Source: Parus major (taxonomy: Eukaryota > Chordata > Aves > Passeriformes > Paridae). Taken from it: a stretch of DNA of 64,000 nucleotides. The DNA lies in assembly GCF_001522545.3 (NCBI RefSeq), contig NC_031770.1, positions 3,346,281 through 3,410,280 of the forward strand. The letters are read 5' to 3'. The notes under the pieces are model-generated. The model searched no databases. It had not been told where the DNA came from and was given only the letters and a program-made list of their open reading frames with translations. How positions within the stretch are numbered: the stretch's first letter is position 1; the number at the start of each line of letters is the position of its first letter. A program made the translations under genes and the position numbers. Of the stretch, positions 28,001 to 40,168 are shown piece after piece.

Positions 28001-31000
28001 CTGGTTACTTAAAGTTGGTTTGAGTTCACCTTTCAGTAACAAGTAAGCTGAGATGGATTATCCAGCAGCCCAACCATGGAGCTCAAGCAGAGGTTTGTAT
28101 GTTCAAACTCAAATCTTGTGTTCAACCTTAAAGGTCACTCCTGATTTCAGTGGCTGTGATGTCAGTGGGGAAACCCTGCTGCACTTTTGTATGTCCTTGT
28201 GCAAAGGTCTAAAAACGTCAAACAAAAGCAAAGCCATTACTTAGAAAAGTTTAAGGCTACAGAATAGAAACTAACCACAGGTTCTCTGTGACTTCTAAGC
28301 AACACCACATTATTTCATCAGCTCCAGCTTGTATGAGAACTTCAGCCTGTTCTCAGTCACTGTTTCTTTAGCTTACATTGTTTTGGTTTTTGACTATTCT
28401 TAAGAAGATGTTTTGTTGACAAACATGGGACAATCTATTTGTTAAATAGTGGACACAGCTAGCACCAGTGTTTAAGATGACCTCTGATCCAAATTGGATC
28501 TGATCAAATTGATTAAATTGGACAGAGTGCCCACCAAAAGTTCCTTATTTGTATTAAGTTCTGGAATTAAGTATCATAATTTTTTTTCCCGAGGCTTTCC
28601 TTCTGCTTTAACAGACAAACCCAAGTTGTAGAGATTAACCATTTATGAAGGGCCAGATAGAAATTTTGTGGCTAAGACCAGAAACTGAAGCCAAGTTCCC
28701 TGATTGTGTGAGACCCTTTTTCTTTAGAGTCAGGTTGTCTATGCCCACAGTGGGGATTCCCAGTGTATAAGTTACTGTATCTGGCTAAGGATTGTTTTAA
28801 GGGTTCTGTATTTCTAGAGACTTCTGACACCAGCTATTGATTTTAAATCCACTATTTACATGATAGCCCCCACAATAGCCCACTATTCTTTCTTGTTGCT
28901 TTTCTACAGGCTTGCAAATTAAACAACTTTTCCTTTCAGACCATCTTCCTAACAACAGCAATAAAAAAAGCATAGATTTGTTTCCTGCTTATTTTCATTT
29001 CTCTGTAAAAATGTCACTAATAATTTTAGTGCAACCCACAGTGCCACAGGACTGCCAGATGCAAGTTAACACCTTATTAAGTGCTCACAGGTAAGTTCTT
29101 ATGTCCTAATGTTGTGGGGGGTGAGTGAGAGTGCTAAGGAGGAATCCAAATAATGCTTGATAGTTAAACTGTAAAAAAATAGACTGACTCATTTTCTAAG
29201 AAGTATCTTCAGAAAAAGAATGGATGCTAAGTGTACATATTTATTTTAAAACATTATTAATGTTACATGTGTGAACTGGTATATTGCTATATCTTTCTGA
29301 AAGAATAGCAGAGTTTACAGTAAATTTCTGGAATCCTTCTCCCTTACAATACTTCAGTACTTACATGAATGTTCTGTTTGCAGGGCCATGGACTTTTATC
29401 ACTCAGAATTCCAGTCAATTCAAGTGGAAGTGTCTGAAAGTGAGGTGTGTGAGTGGGTCCTTGACTCTTAACTCTTCTGTATTGCTGTGAATGTGTTATT
29501 GCCTGACCCCAAATTTAATAAACTTATTCCCAGAATCAAACTTGTCCAGTGCAGTGAGAATGCACAATGAGCATGTCTCCAGCACCAAGAATGTGCTATT
29601 GCTTCATAAAGCCCCTCAAAGCTGCAAAAACACTCAGTTGAGAGAAGCTGATGTACCCCTTCCCTGTTCCAGCTTTAGGAGGGTGAATTTTCTGAAATTC
29701 CCAAATAATGCTGTTGAGCAGTCTCTGCTTGAGCCAAGATGGAGATTCTCTTGTAAAAGGAACCACAGAGAATTGTGGCTGCCCTCCATCTTACTGAGAC
29801 CAGGCCAGGAGTTTATGAAGATACCAAACATCTGTTCCTAGAGCAGTGCTGTGCATATGCCATTGGGAAGCTCTGGGTTGGAAGACAGCCAGTAACTTTT
29901 GCAAAAGTTGAAAGAATGGTGGGTTAGAGGCTTGTGAAGGGGAGGATATTGCAAAAGAGAAGTGGACAGGGTTGCTAGAGCATAGAATGGCTGTTAAGGA
30001 GAGGGGAAAAAAGCCCTTTAGTAACACGTAACTAAGCAGTAGCTACTTTGCTATGTATTGTTTCTATGAACCATAATCAATTGGGGTTTTGTCATTCTAG
30101 GAGGTTTTTGCTGCCACCTTCATCCTCAGCATGCTTGAGTCCTTTCCTGGCTGAAGAGTTCTGCTTCATCAGCTGCAGAGAATGGACTAGCCTGTCTGTA
30201 GGTAGGGAGCCAAACATTGGTAAAGGGAGCAAAAGGAACACCATGTTTATTTATCCCTGGTTTTTGTTATTTCAAATTAATTACAGGGATGTTTTTGAGG
30301 CATGGTTGTTGACCACACAAATATAGGCTGTTCATAATGCATATAGTCTGGGAGAAACTGTAATTGCTATGCTAAATGTAATTTATTCTGTGGTTCCATT
30401 CAGCTATACATTTAATTTTATTTTTCCATTCTTCTTCTAGGGGCACTGGTAAACATTCTTCTAAGCAGGGATGGTAATGATGAGACAGTAATTGAGTAAA
30501 TTATCCAAGTGGCGGCCTTTCTTTTTTTTCACTTCCTACATTTCTGGTGTCCTCTGGCATCAGAACAGAAGTATATGCTAGTCTTAGGCTATGTAAATTA
30601 AAAGTTCTGTCTACATCACAATTAAAAACATGTCAGGTCACATGGTTTCCACTTGACCAGTTACAGCAGTGCTGTTTTGCAAATATGGTTTTAACCGTGT
30701 TGCAAGTGTGAAGCCCTGAACTGACCAAGTCTGTAGTAACTGGGTCACCTGCCAGAGTTTTTTGTGATGTAGGTCATGGGAATATTTGCAGAAGCAAAAG
30801 TGCTGTAATTGCATAGCTGTACCAGTATTTATGTTGACATTGAAACTTAAAGATGCATATTCAGGAGGCAGAAACAATACCATGTGTAATTAAGATACGT
30901 AAAAGGAATATAAATTCTAGTTTTAAAAAAATCCAGCGGTGAAACAACGTGAATTTTTTAATAAAGTCATTATTTCAGATCTGTTTCCTAATGGGGGTTT

Positions 31001-31277
31001 TGCACCCCAAGAGCACAGACACTGCCCACTGTTGGGCAAAGAGAATTAGGAGCAGTAGCATAAGAGAATTCAGGAACCCAAAAATGAATCCAGTACATCA
31101 CATGTAAGGGTTGGGTTGCTGTGCAACTGAGGAGCTGTAGTCTTAGACCATCCTGCTGTGCTGTGGAGGCAGGATGAAAAATCCCCCCCAGATTGTCCCA
31201 AAGCCCTGGCAGTTCCAACATAAACAGGTGAAAATGGTGAAAAGGGATAGCAGCATCAATATCCAAGACAGCATCTG
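25071..31277. other. PAPOLG-REL intergenic DNA, left part
   Basis: There is no gene I recognise. It holds a GC-rich island at about 25,720-26,050 and otherwise AT-rich unique sequence. A perfect GGGGATTCCC kappaB-type site lies at 28,752-28,761, but it is an isolated match. Human has a non-coding RNA locus (LINC01185) in the equivalent interval; I cannot show homology. Confidence 0.7.
25720..26050. promoter_or_regulatory. Orphan GC-rich island between PAPOLG and REL
   Basis: About 330 bases that are markedly G+C-rich with scattered CpGs inside AT-rich intergenic DNA. Open frames occur in several phases on both strands, which is what GC-rich non-coding DNA gives, and none resembles a known protein. 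It could be a lncRNA promoter or an enhancer. Confidence 0.4.
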
Positions 31278-31405
31278 TCATGGAATGGAATGTTATCTTG
31301 GAAAGGAACCTCAAGATCATCTGGTTCAACCTTTCTTGGCAAAAGCACAGTCTAGACAGGATGGCCCGGTGCCCTTTCCAGCTGAATCTCAGAAGTGTCT
31401 AACAC
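31278..31405 (-). mobile_element. CR1 LINE fragment, antisense
   Basis: 'tcaagatcatctggttcaac' and 'cctttcttggcaaaagcaca' match the reverse complement of the CR1 3' region. The copy is diverged and short. Confidence 0.75.
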
Positions 31406-33924
31406 TGGGGAAAAGAAAGCTGGAATTAATGAAGGAGTTAAGGACAGGTGGAATTAAAGCTTTCCTTGCAGCAGCAGCAGCTTTCTCCTGGGAGCTATAG
31501 TCTCACTTGGTGGGTCGGGTAAGTTTGAAAGACTTGGGGCAGTAAAAGTCTCTGGATGTGAATCAGGTCTCACTGCCAATCTCACCATTGCAACAGCCTC
31601 TCTGCAGGCTGTTTATAGGGGGTGTGGAGCATAATGAATATTAATTAAGTGTGGTAGCCAGTTTTACTTTAGGCAAGTGTCTCTTGTATTACCATGTCTG
31701 CATCTCCTGGAATCAGCCAGCTACAGAATTCACTTCTCTATAGCATCTTTGGGAACAGATTTGGTGTCTCTCTTACGGAATTCTGAGTCTCTAGTATCTC
31801 TAAAACTTTGAAGTGGAATTAAACCTGGATTAGTTAACTCTCAGGATTTTGCAGGGTAAGAGAAGGTGGTAAGAAAAATTGAAATGGCTATATTATTTTT
31901 TAAAAGTAACAAACTTCTTTAGACCTATAGATTTGGCTTTTTATCTTTTTTTTTTTTTTTAAAGCAAATGATTATGTATATGGACAGAAATGCTTTTGAA
32001 ATTGAGTGGGAACGTTGGCCTCAGTTTAATTTCAGTTACGCCAATGGTTATTTATGCAGGTTTCCTTTTAATGGAAGCTCCTGGAAAAGGCACAGTCAGC
32101 TCTCTTTGGCTACTTTTCTTGGAGATGAGAGCTCAAGATAGTACACAGAGACTACAGATGTCCACTGCACATGGACATCTTGACCCTCTTGTTCTGGGAG
32201 AAGCAGAAAAGCAGGAGTATGGAAGCAGTGGGGAAGCAGGATTTGTGTGCCCTGTGAGGAAACTGTGGTGGTCACCATGAGGGACATTTTATTGAGACAC
32301 CACCAAAGCCAAAGGTGTTGCTCACTATAATTTGGAAATGGTATCAAGGGCCTTAAGGGACCAGCTGCTGAGACAACCAGGAGTAAAGCCAGTGGGACTT
32401 TAATCCAAATGCCCTCCATTCCTTATTTTCTGCTCTTTTGATCCTGGAGCCTGTAATACTTATCTTAGAATCCATGGGGCTGGCACAGTGGAAAGCTTTA
32501 GGTAGCAGGTGCCTGTCTCAGCCTTTGAGGAACAGAGAACTGAACAGGTTGACTTTCAGCACTGCTGACTTGCCACCCCTGGGTCTCATTGGAAAACAAC
32601 CAGAAGTGGAGCTGGGACATCAGTGACTTTAATAATTTGTCTTTTTTACATCTGCCTGTTAAGGAACCTTTCCATAAAGCATTTGCCTGTTCTTTATATT
32701 CAGCTTTATATATGACATTGCCTTTGTTCTAATTAATCCTTTTGGCCACTGGCTGCTGTCAGCTCTTTCTTGGGTTAGGCCTTCTCCCTCCTCTGGTTCC
32801 TGCATGTACTTGCCAGAAAGCAGCTTGTGGTGTCTGTTGTGTTTCCATTCAACAGGCTGTGTCTAGAGCTGTTATTTCCACTGCACAGAGCAAAAAATCA
32901 GTTCAGTTCCTTTTTTTTTGGATGTGTATTGCACAAGAGATCTCTTGAAGAAGTAGTCTTCTTCTTGGTTTATTGTTCTTGTAATTAGAAAAAAAATCAG
33001 ATTGATATGTGTATTCTTTACTTGCATACAGTGAGTAAGGTGCATGGAGTATTTTTTTCAGGCATCTGAAAATGCTCTGAGTCTCACAGTGCCTGACACA
33101 TGGTAACTAAGGCACAATATTTCAGATAGAAAACCCAGAGGTTGTTGTTTGGATTTCATCTGTTTTCAACAATATTAAGGCTCGCAAGTGGAAATCCTGT
33201 GCAGGTGAATGAGTATTTATCAAACTCATTGTTTTATGAAAGGTTAACCACAACATTGATTACAAAAACGATGTCAAACTTTCCCCAAATGTCCTAAAAG
33301 CAAAATTGACAGGTCATGTAGTAACTGCCAAATGAACAAGACAATGAAATGGCAAAACTCATCACTGTTCTGGATGAGAAATCAAGGGCTTTCAACCCTG
33401 TCATTCAGAAAGCTCAGACTAATAATGATAGCCTTACAAAGATGTAGGCCTCGTTAATAAATCTACATTATTTTAGTGCAGCATGGCAGTAAATTGGCTG
33501 CCCAGGCACAGGGTGCAGACAGCAGCAGGGTGAGCAGCATGGCTGTGGCTTACTCCGAGTTGATTGTGGCCACCGACTGCTGGTAAGGCTTTGCACGGTG
33601 AGGTGGCACCTGTGACACACAGCCCCGGGCAGTCTGTAAGAAAGGGCTAATGCAGGGCCAGATAAGATGTGTAGTGGCCAATTTACAAACTGCAGGCTTG
33701 CTTTGCATGTGTAGGAGGACTTGATGTGTAAAGGTGTTAAGTGTTAACTTTTGGCCTGAAGAGTGGTGTCACTTTCTGTCATTCCTGGGTGTGATCCTAT
33801 AACTGTACGGAACAGAACTGCAGGAGTCATTGCATTAGAGGTTGAAAATTAAGGTGTGAGACTTCAAATTAAGAGGAGATATATCTGGTGGGGCTGTACT
33901 GAAACAAGGTACCTTTTTCACCTC
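31406..33924. other. Intergenic DNA
   Basis: Unique sequence with no gene, RNA or repeat family I can support. Confidence 0.6.
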
Positions 33925-34250
33925 TTTAAGGTGTCACTTGTCGCTCTCTGCAGCTCCCTGAAAGAAGGTTGTGGCCTGGTGGGGCTCTTCTCCCAGGCAA
34001 GCAGCGATAGGACAGAAGTCTTAAGCAGCACCAGTGTTTGTGTTGGGCATTATGAAGAATTTCTTCACAGAAAGGGTGACTGAGTTTTGCTTCCCAGGAG
34101 GTGGTGGATTCTCCAACCCTGGAGGTATTCAAGGAAAGACTGGATGGTGGCACTCACTGCCGTGGTCTGCTTGACAATGTAATGTTCAGTCAAAGGTTGG
34201 ATTCTGATATCAAAGGTCTTTTCCAACCTAATCGATTCTGATTATTGGCT
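33925..34250 (+). mobile_element. CR1 LINE fragment, sense
   Basis: 'ctgcagctccctgaaagaag' is followed by 'gaatttcttcacagaaaggg', 'ccctggaggtattcaaggaa' and a diverged 'ggtcttttccaacctaat' terminus. This is the sense CR1 3' end. Confidence 0.9.
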
Positions 34251-35525
34251 GTAGATACAGGTTTTTGAGATTCTTGAAGCTCAAGGGGATGTTAAGTTGC
34301 TTAAACTCCTTGTGAGCCCTGAGGAAAAAGGGAAGTCCTGTAATAAAAAACGGGATGAGCAATTGTTATCCTGTGGATAGTGGATCCAGTGCGTGATGAC
34401 TGGCTGGTGTGTGCTGGAGTCCGAGGGAGAAGCAGAATTACTTTAGGCATACATTGCCTGTATATTTTTATGCAGTTTTCATTATAATCTAAGGTACTTT
34501 AACAGCTTGCTGTTGCCAAAGGGACAATTCCTATCCTTCCTTCTGCCTCCTTACATTTTGTGGCTTCCCTTTGAAAGCAGCCACAGTGATCTGGCTAATA
34601 GAGGTAATCCATTTTGAAAAATTCTGGGTTGAAAAAAGGTTGTTTTCTGCTGACTTAGCTCCTTCTGCTCAGATTGAGCTCATCTCTTCCCTAAGTTCTC
34701 TCCCTGCAGCTCTACTGCCTCAGATGAATCCTGGCTGTGTGACCACTTCAGAGGTCACTAATCAGCTTCACTGTAATGAGAGGCTTTTATGCAGCACAGT
34801 GGAAAATGGAAACACCGCTCCATCTTTTCCTTTGCCTGCCAACAAACATTTGAAGTTTCTTCTCTGTTAAGTAACACAACACCCAAACTGTGGGATGTGT
34901 TTATAGCACTGGGATGAGTAGAAGGGAATAGGAAACACTTGAGAGGGCTGGGGAAGAAAGTGCCTGAGGAGCTCTGCTCTGAATACTGACTCTGGAAAGG
35001 AAGGAGTGTGAATTAGAAATTTCAGGGAGGTTTATCAATTTCTCAGGCTAAAAATACAGTGTTATGCTACAGTTCCATGACGTTAGCACTCTGTCAGGAA
35101 GCAGGCACCTCTGCCCAAATTTGTCTTCCAGAAACTTGTTCTGGCCTTGGTGCCACCACATTCCTTCCTGCTGGCAGAGTCATTTCTGTGATTGTACATG
35201 GAACTGGCTCCAGGAGAAAAACTGAGCCAGCCAGCAGAAAAAAACACCCAAACAATAATCTTGTTCCCTCCAGGTTACTTTTATGCATGTTCCTGTATCT
35301 CCAAAGGAGTGCTTGGAACAGTGTAGGAACACTCAGGAGTCACCTGGATGGAAGGAGACAGAGAGGGGATGCTGTCTTTATCCGACACTACTCCAGTGTT
35401 CATTTAACTATCGTTGTTTTGTGTTTGGCACTTTCATGTAACAGAGTGGCTCATTCCCTGAAGAAGTTGCATCATGAGTGAGTAAGGCAGAAGTGTGGGA
35501 GCAAGGAAATATCTTCTCTGATTTT
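34251..35525. other. Intergenic DNA
   Basis: Unique sequence. The 140-codon open frame at 35,059-35,481 resembles nothing I know. Confidence 0.6.
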
Positions 35526-35645
35526 TATTGGGGAAATCGAGGCTTAGAGAATTAAACAACTTGCCTAAGAGTAGAAAGGCTGACTTGCCAAGAGCCAGAT
35601 TCCAGTCTTCTGAATCACAGCCTTGTGCCTTATCCACAAGACCAA
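35526..35645 (-). mobile_element. Ancient MIR-like CORE-SINE remnant
   Basis: The stretch follows the reverse complement of the MIR consensus in order: GGGGAAATCGAGGCTTAGAG, then TTAAACAACTTGCCTAAG, then AGAGCCAGATTCCAGTCTTC, ending in the tRNA-like GCCTTATCCACAAG. Such copies in a bird predate the bird-mammal split. Identity is partial, so this is a family-level call made by eye. Confidence 0.7.
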
Positions 35646-38600
35646 CCTTTCTCTATTAGCATTTCTTTTCTCTCCACCCTGTTTTGAGGGAGGCACAGGT
35701 AGCATTGTTCTATGTCAAACAAACTTAGAGTGTGGTACAGGAACGCTTCCAGCAGAATGACTTGAACAGCCTTTGAGTTTAACATTAATCTGGAAGCCAT
35801 GAGTTTTTTGAGAATGGCTTCTTCATTGGAACCTTCCTCAGGACCAATAACCACAAAAGCTCTAACCACCAAAAGGTCTGACAGTGATTAAGTAAGACAC
35901 CTCTGAGATTAAAACATATACTTCAAACAGCAAAAGGTTTCTTGAGGCATAGAGGGTTGGAAATTTCTAACCTGGCAGTAGGTGAGGCTTCAGATAGAGT
36001 GGACAAGAAAATACAACTTAACTTTATTTTTTAAGGAGACAAGAGAGTGATTTTATTAATACTATTCTTATTCCTAGTATGATGTACCTTATTAGGGAGC
36101 CACATGCTGCAAGTGCCTTAGTGTCTGCTTAACCAGGCCAGTGACAAGGGCCTTATCTTTGATCGAAGTCAGATAGCTGGGAACAGGAAATAAAGACTTA
36201 ACAGTTTGCCTGTGCTGCTCTCCTGTCACAGCCAGCTTCATTGGGCAATGCCTGAGCTGAGCACCGCTCTAGGCTTGACAAATGCCATGTCAAACACTCA
36301 GTCCTTGGCTGCAGGAGGTTTTAGTGCTGGCTTTTTATCCCTCCTCTTTACCCTCCCTTGCCCCATGGCGTTCCCTGCCAGAGCAGGGAGCTTTATTCCT
36401 CATAGCAATGTAGGTGTTAACTGTGCTAGCACAGCAGCCAGTGAAAAGCAGCAGGGTAGGACTCGTCCTTGGACTTGATAAGTGGAGAGAAATGGAATCT
36501 TTAAAGCACTTGCTTTAACTGGAAGACAGGAAGTGAAGCACTGGATCAGACTGGCCTAAGAATTCTGGTATCTCGCCTCTGGCTATAGCCAAAGTCAGCT
36601 GACAAAAATAATAGTGAAGCACCTGGCTTTTGTTATGCAATGCTGCAGGAGGGGAATTCCGTCCTGTTTTTGCCGAGATCTGCATATACCCAAAGCTATG
36701 ACATGTTCTTACATTTCATGGCAGTTGCTGATGAGGTTTTTGTGATTGCCAAAGCTATACTGCAATCCTCTAGTTCACCTCACTCTCCTGGGATAATCCC
36801 TGTGCCGGGGATTCCGATTGCAGCGGAGCAGAATTGCATACGGGGTAGTCAGGGACAGAGGAATATCCTCATGGTTGCATGGCTTTCTGTAAAACCTCTT
36901 TAATTTACTTAGGTTTTTGTCTTTTTCTTGGGAAGGCTTTTTGGTTTCCATAGAGTTTAGGAACATGAATGTTTTATAAAACAGCTATGCTGGTCTTAAA
37001 CTAAAAGCTTCTGTTGTGCTTTTCCCTGACCATTGGCTTATGGCTACTGCTAAAGAAAACCCATCAAGAAAACATCCTGTTTTTCATGCTGTTCTTCCTC
37101 CAGTCACTTTGTCCAGGATCTTCCTGAGCCAGATCTAGTCTGTGTGTTCTGATGATGGGAGCTCATCAGTTTTACACAATGAAACTCTTCACATGGCTGG
37201 TTGTCCTCTTATCACAAGTTGTTTTATTTGAAGGAAGAGAGATTAAGTTTTTGGGATGCTATGAGAATTGCAATCCATTCATATTTTTTCTTAAAAACAA
37301 TATGAAGGAGCATTTTGTACCAAAGATGCTGGTGTGTATGTGAGATACCACCTCAATTTCAAACGTGCAATCTTAAGGATTATCTCAGAGTAGCCTGTTC
37401 CTGCAAGCCCTAAGAATTAGTTCAAAAGAGCTGGGGAAAAGTAGGGAATGTTTATTATGTTTTAGTCATAACACAGTATTTGTATTGCCTGGAATACTGC
37501 CCTTAATTTCACATCGGTTTAGATTGTGTACCCCACAATAAAGGTTCCCTTCTGAAGAAATCAGAAGATACTTCTGTTTTGAACCACAGCCTCCCTGGTC
37601 CCTTGGTCAGTGTTTACTCCAGTAGTGTCATGGGCTGGAGAAATAGGTGGGAGCTCGGGATATAAATTGTATTTAGGGAAGCAACAAAACTAATTCTTCC
37701 TGAGATGCTACAGTTTTTACTATCAGAGTTTTGGAAAACCAGCCTGAGGAGAAGTAAGGGAAAGTATTTAGTCACTTCATACATCTGTGCTCACAACTTG
37801 CTTTACATCCAAACTCAAAACTCCCAGCTTCAGCTATCCCATGGGAATTGCACCCCTTTCCTTTTAAAGATCCTGTCCAGGTCACCTCCATGATCTGCAG
37901 GGATGCCCTCAAATTGGGAGCATTTCTCTGGCTGTTCAGCCCTGTGAATAAAGACTTGTACAAAACTTGCCCCACAAGGTGATCAATTAAAAAACTAAAG
38001 TATCTTCTAATATGAGTTGCTGACAAGTTGATTGTTTGGATGGGGCACTTAGCAGAGAGAATTCAGGTTGTGCATTTTCCAGTTTGCTGCTTTTGTTTTA
38101 GAGCAGCACAATTTTATTTGTGGTCTCTTTGTCAGTTCATGCTTCGGGGTCACGTGTGCTCATGTAGGTAAAGTTTAGGTTTGATTTAAAATATTAGATC
38201 CACTTCACTGCTTTATTATATATTATCAATCATAGGGAATCCAAGAAATCCCTGAAGACGTACAAGTCCAGTCTGAATTTCTTATACTTTCAGGCCACTG
38301 CTGGTTTTTATGTTTTGTGTTGTTTTGTTTTGGCTTTTTTTTTTTTTTGTGGGAAAGAAAATAAGAAATTATGTTCTTCTGGCAAGAAACTAACCCACAC
38401 TCATGGAATTATTTTATTATAACATCTGAATAATGTATTTTTTCTTCTCTTTAATCATCCAAGGCTAATGTCACAGACATTTTGATTATCCTGTGTTCTC
38501 CCTAGGATTCTTCTACTCCAATTTCAGTTACAAGTTTGACAGGGGTACACCAATCCTACCATGTGACAAACCCTGAATCTTTAATGAGGGAAGTTTTGCT

Positions 38601-39350
38601 TGTGGTGTAGAGAAAGATAGATAGATAATTTTTGTTTGTAGGAAATATGAGGATAGTTGAGCAAAACTAAGGTTATAAAGAAAAGTCCTGTTGAGATGGA
38701 CTACAGAGCAGGAAGAATAATAAGCATTTGGCAGCCTCTTCTGCTTAGTTACATGGCTTAGTGTATGAATTTGCAGATAACAGAACAGCATTTTCAGCTG
38801 TGCTTCATTTCTGTACATTCCAATAACCTTAGCTGTAGAAATAGGATAGCAGGGAAAAAAAGCAAAAACCTATTTGTTTTGTACCTCACTTGAGTGTTCT
38901 TTCAGGCTTTTCTTATTTTATTAATCTTTCTTTTTCAGGGATGCTAATTGATTAAGCTGCATTTTTACATGGGACAGTTTATTCCACTCCAGATTAAAGA
39001 TTTAAGAAAAAAAATTTAAATTTTGTTGTTAACTAAGGAGTCTTACACCACAGCTAGGTGTGGCCTTCCTGTTCCTTTGTGTTCCTCTTTTTTCAGGTGT
39101 TTTTTTAATTTTCCCCCAGATCTGTTTGTTACTGACCTCTCCACCTGATCCAAACTTGGGGCTGTTCCCAGTGTTCCTTCACCTCATCTCGTTGTGTCGG
39201 TGCCAAGCTGGGATATTCAGGATCTGGGATGCTCTGAAGGCTTGGTAGATTTAGAGCTGGTCATTGTGACTAAATCAGCTTGTTGGTGGTTAGTTCTTAC
39301 CTTACCTGCAGTGTTGGTCTATCCCTAGTACCTACAGCTTAGTTATCAAA
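35646..39350. other. Intergenic DNA upstream of REL
   Basis: AT-rich unique sequence with a T run near 38,337-38,349. I see no gene. Weak kappaB-like matches at 36,790 and 36,807 are not more than expected by chance. Confidence 0.6.
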
Positions 39351-39660
39351 TCACAGAATGGGCTGGAAAGGGCATTCAAAGCCTGTCTTGTTCCAACACC
39401 CTGCTTTGGGCAGGAACAGTTTCCACTAGAGCAGGGCTGCTCCAAGCTCCATCCAGCCTGGCCCAGAACACTTCCAAGGATGGGGCATGCCCAGCTTCTC
39501 TGGGTGGGCTTGTTCCACTGCCTCACCCCGCTCACGGTAAAGAATTCCTTATCAGTATGTAATGTAACCCTGCCCTCTGTCATTTCAAGCCATTCCTCCG
39601 TGTCCTGTCGCTACAGGCCGTGGTAAAAGTCTGTCCTTGTCCGTCTTATAAACCCCGTAA
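39351..39660 (-). mobile_element. CR1 LINE fragment, antisense, near REL promoter
   Basis: 'atcacagaatgggctggaaa' through 'ctccatccagcctggcccag', 'cttgttccactgcctcaccc' and 'ggtaaagaattccttatca' is the reverse complement of a CR1 3' end. It ends about 200 bases before the REL CpG-rich region. Confidence 0.92.
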
Positions 39661-39931
39661 GGGGCTTAGATAGGCGCTGGAAGGCTGCAGTACAGTTTTC
39701 CCTTCCCTGGGCTGACCAGCAGGCAACCGAGAAAAAGATGGATAAGGAGAGCGCTTGGTGTCTCGAGGCTGGGAGAGCGGGGGGTGTAGGAGCGATGCTC
39801 TGCAAGGGTGAGGCTGTGGAACGAAACAGGCTGTCGGTGCAATCAGAGCTGAACTTTTTTTCCCTGTACTTTGGGCCGCCGGGCAGGAGCGGAGGACAGC
39901 GCAGTGCCCGGAGCGGGGTCTCGGAGCGGCG

Positions 39932-40006
39932 NNNNNNNNNNNNNNNNNNNNNNNNNNNNNNNNNNNNNNNNNNNNNNNNNNNNNNNNNNNNNNNNNNNNN
40001 NNNNNN
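39932..40006. other. Assembly gap (75 N)
   Basis: Unresolved bases inside the GC-rich REL promoter or 5' UTR. The flanks are almost pure G+C, so sequencing dropout is a likely cause. Confidence 1.
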
Positions 40007-40041
40007 GCGGCTCGGCGCGCACGTCCGCCCGCCCGCCCCAC

Positions 40042-40051
40042 GGGAAATTCC
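40042..40051 (+). promoter_or_regulatory. REL: Consensus NF-kappaB site GGGAAATTCC
   Basis: It is a perfect match to GGGRNNYYCC and continues as GGGAAATTCCCC. It lies 111-120 bases upstream of the REL ATG within the CpG-rich promoter. NF-kappaB autoregulation of REL genes is known, so this is a plausible feedback site; its use here is inferred. Confidence 0.75.
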
Positions 40052-40161
40052 CCCTGAAAAGGGCGGCGAGCCCGGCAGCCGCCGCCGTCCGTGAGTCCCT
40101 GCGAGGTGTGCGGGCCCGGGCCGGAGCCCCGCGGCGCAGAGGCCGGAGCGGAGCTGTCAGC

Positions 40162-40168
40162 ATGGCCG
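40162..40168 (+). CDS. REL: REL coding exon 1
   Basis: Encodes MA plus the first base of a Gly codon. The donor is GTGAGC at 40,169. A tiny first coding piece is normal for REL. Confidence 0.93.

Noticed and set aside
28752..28761. Additional kappaB matches (28,752; 46,755; 48,037)
   Set aside because: GGGRNNYYCC is degenerate and about three matches per 24 kb are expected by chance. Only the promoter site is notable, because of its position.
25071..39860. A LINC01185-like lncRNA in the PAPOLG-REL interval
   Set aside because: Synteny makes it plausible, but I cannot identify exons or homology by eye, so it is not annotated.
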